From Gammaproteobacteria bacterium (GTDB taxonomy: Bacteria > Pseudomonadota > Gammaproteobacteria > DSM-16500), in assembly GCA_031291255.1 (NCBI GenBank), contig JARLJN010000103.1, forward strand, positions 1-49,960: a stretch of DNA of 49,960 bases. Reading direction: 5' to 3'. The position numbers and the translations under genes were made by a program. Under the pieces are notes generated by a model. That model saw nothing but the letters and a program-made list of their open reading frames with translations. It searched no databases and was not told where the DNA came from. Numbering within the stretch: the first letter of the stretch is position 1; the number at the start of each line of letters is the position of its first letter. This document shows, in pieces, positions 46,044-49,960 of the stretch.

Positions 46044-46171
46044 AATAAATCTCCTTCTTATTTATTTTATAGTGTAACCCTCGCTAAGCCCTGCATGACT
46101 ATGGCTGTGCGCTTGGGGCGGACAGACTACACTAGTCACACAAGGATTAGCTAGTACTACACTGTAATTAT

Positions 46172-46459
46172 TTATTTTTTTGTGGATTTACGCACTGTAC
46201 TCACTATTGATTTTGAAACTTTTACGCGTTTAGCTTTTTTTGTAATTGAATCTGCTAAATCTTTATAAACTGCAACAATTTTTGCTTTTGTCTTTCTCGT
46301 GTTTTTTTCAAGTTGTGTCTCATAAGCTTTAGTCATGCGCTTTGCATTTGACAAAGCGGCATGTAATTTTTTGTGTGCTACTTTTTCTTTTTGTTTTAAT
46401 AACTTAATCTGATTCCGTAATTTCTTCAGCACCCCTTGCTGATCCCTTAATATTGCCAT
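46172..46459 (-). CDS. Small, highly basic coiled-coil protein
   Basis: 95 residues, about a third Lys or Arg. Residues 5-65 form a coiled coil ('VLKKLRNQIKLLKQKEKVAHKKLHAAL'), and the tail is Lys/Ser/Val-rich (KKAKRVKVSKSIVSTVRKS), recalling histone H1-like nucleoid proteins. A strong AAGGAG ribosome site stands before the ATG. No family assigned; DNA or RNA binding is plausible from charge. It follows the ZapB-like gene by 32 bases on the same strand. Confidence 0.65.
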   Translation of the reverse strand: MAILRDQQGVLKKLRNQIKLLKQKEKVAHKKLHAALSNAKRMTKAYETQLEKNTRKTKAKIVAVYKDLADSITKKAKRVKVSKSIVSTVRKSTKK

Positions 46460-46491
46460 TTACCACTCCTTGTAAATAAGGTAACTGCATT

Positions 46492-46734
46492 TTAGCTTAC
46501 AGCATCTTCAGTTTGACAGCTAGACTCCATTGCTATGCTATCATTATTTTCACCCCCATTAAGTACATCCAGCAATGAAATCAAGGCTTGCAGTTTTGCA
46601 GCATGATTATCTTGTTCTGATCTTAAAAAGATATTCTCTTGCTTAACCTGAACAATTTCATTACGCAATGCTTGTACTTCACTTAATAAATTTCCAACTT
46701 TTTCCTCAATGTTTTGTAATAAACTGTCTGTCAT
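46492..46734 (-). CDS. TIGR02449/ZapB-like small coiled-coil protein
   Basis: 80 residues. 'LLQNIEEKVGNLLSEVQALRNEIVQVKQENIFLRSEQDNHAAKLQALISLLDVL' is one continuous heptad coil, as in the TIGR02449 proteins usually encoded next to zapA. Those are thought to help Z-ring organisation. AGGA precedes the ATG by 7 bases. The acidic tail (NGGENNDSIAMESSCQTEDAVS) is unusual. zapA is not in view. The assignment rests on length and coil pattern. Confidence 0.6.
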   Translation of the reverse strand: MTDSLLQNIEEKVGNLLSEVQALRNEIVQVKQENIFLRSEQDNHAAKLQALISLLDVLNGGENNDSIAMESSCQTEDAVS

Positions 46735-46773
46735 GGTAAGTCCTTTCTTTTTATTTTAAAAATAGTTCAATAA

Positions 46774-48282
46774 TTAAGGAATGAATGCAACAGGTGCGTT
46801 GCTATTCTCAATTGTTAATACTCTTTCTCCTAACGTGGGTCTGGCTGATACTACTCGATAATGGGGCAAGAGACTACGCAATATAGGTTCATAACATTTA
46901 CGTGTGATATAAATAGTCGTAGAATTCTTTTGTTTCAGCATAGGCCACGACTTCAATAGACTCTCAGGCGTCTGCGCTTCTCTACTATTCAACACAGCAT
47001 AATTTTGTGTCGTAGGAGGCAAATCTAAATAAAAACTGATTTTTGCTTCTGGATCTAACATAACAAATTGCCAATCAGACCACGGCTTTATTTGTAATAC
47101 TTGCGCTTTCAAATCCTCAGCAAAACTATTTATACCTCCATCAGCATAATATAAAGGCTGTAATACGTTAAAATTTAAAAATAAGACTACGAAAAAAGTG
47201 ATTGCTAAACGTCCAGCCCAAATACATTTACGCGTTATAATATCAGATTGTGCAAGTATCCAATCTGCTGTCATCAGCACAGCAAAGGGCACTATGGGTA
47301 ATACATAATAATTTCGTCGTGAACCACTTAATGTAAAAAATAAAAATAATACTAATAAAGACCAACACATCCACTTAGATTGAGAGGATAAATTTCTCCA
47401 GCGGGACGGTAATGTCAATAATGCAGGAATAAAAAAGAGCGTCCAGGGCATTAAATAAACCGGCAAATAAATAAAATAAGTATATATGGGGCCCTTATGA
47501 TCGAAGGGTTGGAAGTATCGCAGAATGTTTTCACGATAAACCAAATATAACCCGCTTTCTTCATAGTGTGTCCCACCAAAATGCGCAGATGCCCAAAAAG
47601 GAAGATAATAAATAATCGCTGCAGGAATAGTTGCAAGAACAAATGAGAGACGTAAATGTTTTTTCCATTCATTCTTCATTAACAAATCTGGAAAGATAGC
47701 CAACAGAGGAACAATTGCACCCACCAATCCTTTACACAGCGCGGTCAACGCCAAAATCATAAAGAAGACAGTATAATTAATAAAGCTAGGGCTCTCTTTT
47801 TTCATGAAATACCAAGCGACTGCAAACAATGTGCCGCCCAGATTTAACATATCAGCGCTGCTTGTTTTTGCCCAAAACACAAAGTAAAAAGACGTTAACA
47901 ACATCCAACCTGCAAGCAAACCTAGCTGTTTATCTTTTAAGTGTGAACCAATTTTATAAATAGACCATACCGATAACATACCTGCCAACGCAGAAGGTAA
48001 ACGTAAACTCCAGAGTGAAACCTTGCCTGTCACAAAACTAATGCCTGCCATTAACCAATACGACAGCAAAGGCTTATCGTAATATTCTGTCTCGCCTAAA
48101 AAAGGATGCAAGAAATCATGCCGAAAAAACATGCCAGAGACTATATCAGCCCAACGATGTTCTTGGGTCCATAATTCACGTGATCCCAGCATGCTCAGCA
48201 ATAAAATTGCAGCGGCTACCAGCAAATAACTTAATTTAGCATTTTTACCCCATAAGGCTTGCGCCCAGGTTTTGATAGGCAT
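46774..48282 (-). CDS. ArnT-like glycosyltransferase (GT83/PMT family), membrane
   Basis: 502 residues from ATG 48282 (MPIKTWAQALWG); an upstream in-frame TTG (48306) is less likely. About 11-12 membrane helices. The first periplasmic loop carries 'GSRELWTQEHRWADIVSGM' and 'FLGETEYYDKPLLSYWLMAGISF', the E-x-R-W/Y-A and K-P-P/L-L-x-Y-W pattern of ArnT-type enzymes that transfer sugars from undecaprenyl-phosphate carriers, often to lipid A. 'SGSRRNYYVLPIVPFAVLMTADWI' is the later conserved loop and helix. The substrate sugar is unknown; no arn genes are nearby. Confidence 0.85.
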   Translation of the reverse strand: MPIKTWAQALWGKNAKLSYLLVAAAILLLSMLGSRELWTQEHRWADIVSGMFFRHDFLHPFLGETEYYDKPLLSYWLMAGISFVTGKVSLWSLRLPSALAGMLSVWSIYKIGSHLKDKQLGLLAGWMLLTSFYFVFWAKTSSADMLNLGGTLFAVAWYFMKKESPSFINYTVFFMILALTALCKGLVGAIVPLLAIFPDLLMKNEWKKHLRLSFVLATIPAAIIYYLPFWASAHFGGTHYEESGLYLVYRENILRYFQPFDHKGPIYTYFIYLPVYLMPWTLFFIPALLTLPSRWRNLSSQSKWMCWSLLVLFLFFTLSGSRRNYYVLPIVPFAVLMTADWILAQSDIITRKCIWAGRLAITFFVVLFLNFNVLQPLYYADGGINSFAEDLKAQVLQIKPWSDWQFVMLDPEAKISFYLDLPPTTQNYAVLNSREAQTPESLLKSWPMLKQKNSTTIYITRKCYEPILRSLLPHYRVVSARPTLGERVLTIENSNAPVAFIP

Positions 48283-48401
48283 ACTGATTCTCAACTCAAA
48301 TGACAAAGAGGCGCAATTATACGAGCATATGCCAAAAAAATATAGACAAGCTTCTGAATGCTGATACCATAAAAAAAATTTATTTACTTGGAAACAATCC
48401 T

Positions 48402-49283
48402 ATGTTTAAAGGCAGCATGGTTGCACTTGTGACACCAATGCACGCAGATGGTTCCATTGATAAAAAATCTCTACATGACTTAATCGAGTGGCACATCGCT
48501 GAAAAAACAGACGCAATAGTCGTCACCGGAACAACTGGCGAGTCTGTGACATTAAGCAACGCAGAAAAAGATGACATCATTGCTTCAACTGTCAAACAAG
48601 TGGCTGGCCGCATTCCTGTCATTGCAGGAACTGGAACAAACTCAACGCTATCTACGGTATTAGCTTCTAAAAATGCTCAAGCTGCGGGCGCTAATGCTTG
48701 CCTCATCGTCACACCTTATTACAATAAACCCACGCAAAAGGGTCTATATGAACATTACAAACTGATAGCTGAAAGCATATCCATCCCTATTATTTTGTAT
48801 AATGTACCCGGCCGAACCGCTTGTGACCTATTACCCGAAACAGTCGCTAAACTAGCAAAACTTCCTAACATCATGGGAATCAAAGAAGCCAGTGGCAAAA
48901 TAGATCGCTGGGTTGAACTTTTATCTCAATGTGAAAGTGATTTTGCGCTTTATAGCGGAGATGATTTGACTTCCTTAGAGTGCCTCTTAAAAGGCGGGCA
49001 TGGTGTGATTTCCGTCACCGCGAATGTCGCACCCCGAAAAATGCATGATATGTGCGCAGCGGTTTTATCAGGCGATAAGGCATTAGCTGTTGCAATTAAC
49101 GAAGAATTAATACCGTTACATAAAAAACTTTTTCTGGAATCGAATCCCATCCCCACAAAATGGGCTCTACACCAAATGGGCATGATACCTACAGGTATAC
49201 GATTGCCTTTGTTAACACTAGATTCTAAATATCACACAGAACTACAAAAAGCACTGCAATCAGCAGGCGCATTACAAGAATAA
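48402..49283 (+). CDS. dapA: 4-hydroxy-tetrahydrodipicolinate synthase
   Basis: First enzyme of the lysine/diaminopimelate branch: condenses pyruvate with aspartate semialdehyde. 293 residues from ATG 48402 (MFKGSMVALVTP), the family start. Catalytic residues are in place: Thr44-Thr45 (VTGTTGES), Tyr133 (LYNVPGRT) and Schiff-base Lys161 (GIKEASG). The next gene, BamC-like, starts 11 bases after the stop, the standard dapA-bamC order. Confidence 0.97.
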   Translation: MFKGSMVALVTPMHADGSIDKKSLHDLIEWHIAEKTDAIVVTGTTGESVTLSNAEKDDIIASTVKQVAGRIPVIAGTGTNSTLSTVLASKNAQAAGANACLIVTPYYNKPTQKGLYEHYKLIAESISIPIILYNVPGRTACDLLPETVAKLAKLPNIMGIKEASGKIDRWVELLSQCESDFALYSGDDLTSLECLLKGGHGVISVTANVAPRKMHDMCAAVLSGDKALAVAINEELIPLHKKLFLESNPIPTKWALHQMGMIPTGIRLPLLTLDSKYHTELQKALQSAGALQE

Positions 49284-49294
49284 ACGAGGAAAAT

Positions 49295-49579
49295 ATGCGT
49301 TACACAAAATTAATTTTTACTGTTTTAATAGCACTAATTCTAGCCAGTTGCAGTCATATATACGGTGACAGAGGCTTTATTAAAGATAAAGATAAAGAAT
49401 ATTTAAAAGCGCAAAATATTGCACCGATCAGAATCCCACCGGGGTATTCCTCCAATACTATACAATCGATATATCCCGTTTCTAACAGAGAGTATCCACG
49501 CCCCCCTCAAAATTTAGATCTGACACCACCTGAACTAGGGGTTGTTGACAATTCGCTAGGCCGAGACAAAAAACCGTGA
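49295..49579 (+). CDS. Short BamC (NlpB)-like outer-membrane lipoprotein
   Basis: 94 residues. Lipoprotein signal MRYTKLIFTVLIALILASCS with lipobox LASC, Cys19. The mature N-terminus ('YGDRGFIKDKDKEYLKAQNIAPIRIPPGYSSNTIQSIYPVS') follows the unstructured BamC segment that lies along BamD, including the P-x-G and Y-P motifs. The two helix-grip domains of full BamC (about 340 residues) are missing. The last 13 residues come from a large palindrome, which has either truncated the gene or capped a naturally short form. Position after dapA supports BamC identity. Confidence 0.7.
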   Translation: MRYTKLIFTVLIALILASCSHIYGDRGFIKDKDKEYLKAQNIAPIRIPPGYSSNTIQSIYPVSNREYPRPPQNLDLTPPELGVVDNSLGRDKKP

Positions 49580-49681
49580 TTTTCGAGCACCGCAGCGCAG
49601 CATACGTTAGGTGTATGTGAGCAGTGGAGCGCAGAAAATCGCGGTTTTTTGACCGGCATAGTAGAATTGTCAACAGACCCT
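49537..49681. repeat. 145-base nested palindrome overlapping the end of the BamC-like gene
   Basis: Outer arms TTGTTGACAATTC (49542-49554) and GAATTGTCAACAG; middle arms AAAAAACCGTGATTTTC (49568-49584) and GAAAATCGCGGTTTTTT (49634-49650); inner CATAC-GTTAG-GTGTATG. The T-run at the end of the middle stem makes it a good terminator. The stop codon TGA lies inside the middle stem. Related in design to 28451-28592. Confidence 0.88.
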
Positions 49682-49732
49682 AAACACTGCTGGTAAATAA
49701 GAAGCAGCCAAGTATATAATCCTGCCTCATCA

Positions 49733-49825
49733 GGAGAGGTACCGAAGTGGCCATAACGGCGCCGACTCGAAATCGGATGGGGAGTTTACGCTCCCACGTG
49801 GGTTCGAATCCCACCCTCTCCGCCA
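49733..49825 (+). tRNA. tRNA-Ser (anticodon CGA)
   Basis: A complete 93-base class II tRNA: acceptor GGAGAGG/CCTCTCC with discriminator G and encoded CCA, anticodon loop CTCGAAA (anticodon CGA, reads UCG), long variable arm (GGGGAGTTTACGCTCCC), and T arm GTGGGTTCGAATCCCAC. A TATAAT (49715-49720) lies 12 bases upstream as a probable -10. No other tRNA follows in the remaining 135 bases. Confidence 0.96.
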
Positions 49826-49960
49826 ATTGATTTTTTACCCCCGCCTCTAAAATTTAGATTACACGCCAGCTATCTAACTATTTTATTTATTTAACCCCAT
49901 CCCCTAAAACATTTCTAGTGCAAACAGATTGTCCGATATACGACCACATCAGCGAACATA

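Noticed and set aside
49826..49960. Possible insertion-sequence end after tRNA-Ser
   Set aside because: A short ATTGTCCGATATACGAC stretch loosely resembles IS ends, but no repeat partner or coding sequence is visible before the window ends.

Overview
The window is AT-rich gammaproteobacterial chromosome, most likely from an intracellular or host-associated member of the Legionellales (Coxiella/Legionella/Berkiella-like). Basis: ordinary gammaproteobacterial housekeeping genes (ffh, rpsP-rimM-trmD-rplS, guaBA-tadA, recJ, xseA, dapA, ogt, gloA) lie between eukaryote-like or effector-like genes (ankyrin protein, membrane-anchored U-box protein, transglutaminase-like protein, a small protein with a mitochondrial-presequence-like N-terminus) and many palindromic repeats and decayed insertion sequences. 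The assignment is inferred from gene content; no rRNA is present.

Layout. 1-2.25 kb looks like the end of an integrated element: the start of a probable transposase, a secreted protein, a RelE-type toxin/XRE antitoxin pair with an operator over its promoter, and the 3' half of a tRNA-Arg(UCG) that looks like an attachment-site remnant. 2.3-7 kb is accessory: a TIKI-superfamily-like protein, tandem and inverted repeats, a BRO/DinD fragment, and three effector-like genes. 7.1-8.5 kb holds a DMT transporter and glyoxalase I. 8.9-16.4 kb is a tightly packed six-gene operon: HD-GYP phosphodiesterase, FIST sensor, PAS-PAS-GGDEF cyclase, archaeal-type AMP phosphorylase, PRPP-synthetase-like protein, and an MgtC/DUF4010 membrane protein. 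It links cyclic-di-GMP turnover with nucleotide phosphorolysis. 16.4-18.7 kb carries a 17-kDa-antigen-like lipoprotein, the transglutaminase-like protein and a broken ISNCY transposase.

18.7-29.1 kb is mostly housekeeping (recJ, a CBS-domain transporter, ffh and the rpsP operon, ogt), interrupted by a multi-membrane-segment protein convergent with the U-box gene. 29.1-32.4 kb has two paralogous membrane proteins and an IS605-type element whose tnpA is decayed while tnpB keeps its catalytic residues. 32.5-36.6 kb holds a GNAT acetyltransferase overlapping a CinA-like gene, an RMD1/DUF155 protein and a RimK-like ATP-grasp ligase. 37.0-37.7 kb contains a Q/N-rich small protein and two large hairpins with mutually complementary loops. 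37.7-41.2 kb is guaB-guaA-tadA.

41.3-44.2 kb is the most interesting locus: a probable tRNA-dependent cyclodipeptide synthase domain fused to a long helical-repeat region, directly behind a PAS-LuxR regulator with its own promoter. 44.3-49.8 kb carries xseA, small coiled-coil or basic proteins, an ArnT-like glycosyltransferase, dapA, a short BamC-like lipoprotein and a complete tRNA-Ser(CGA).

A recurring theme is that palindromic repeats overlap the 3' ends of coding regions and supply the stop codon or last residues of at least four genes (transglutaminase-like, ogt, xseA, bamC-like).
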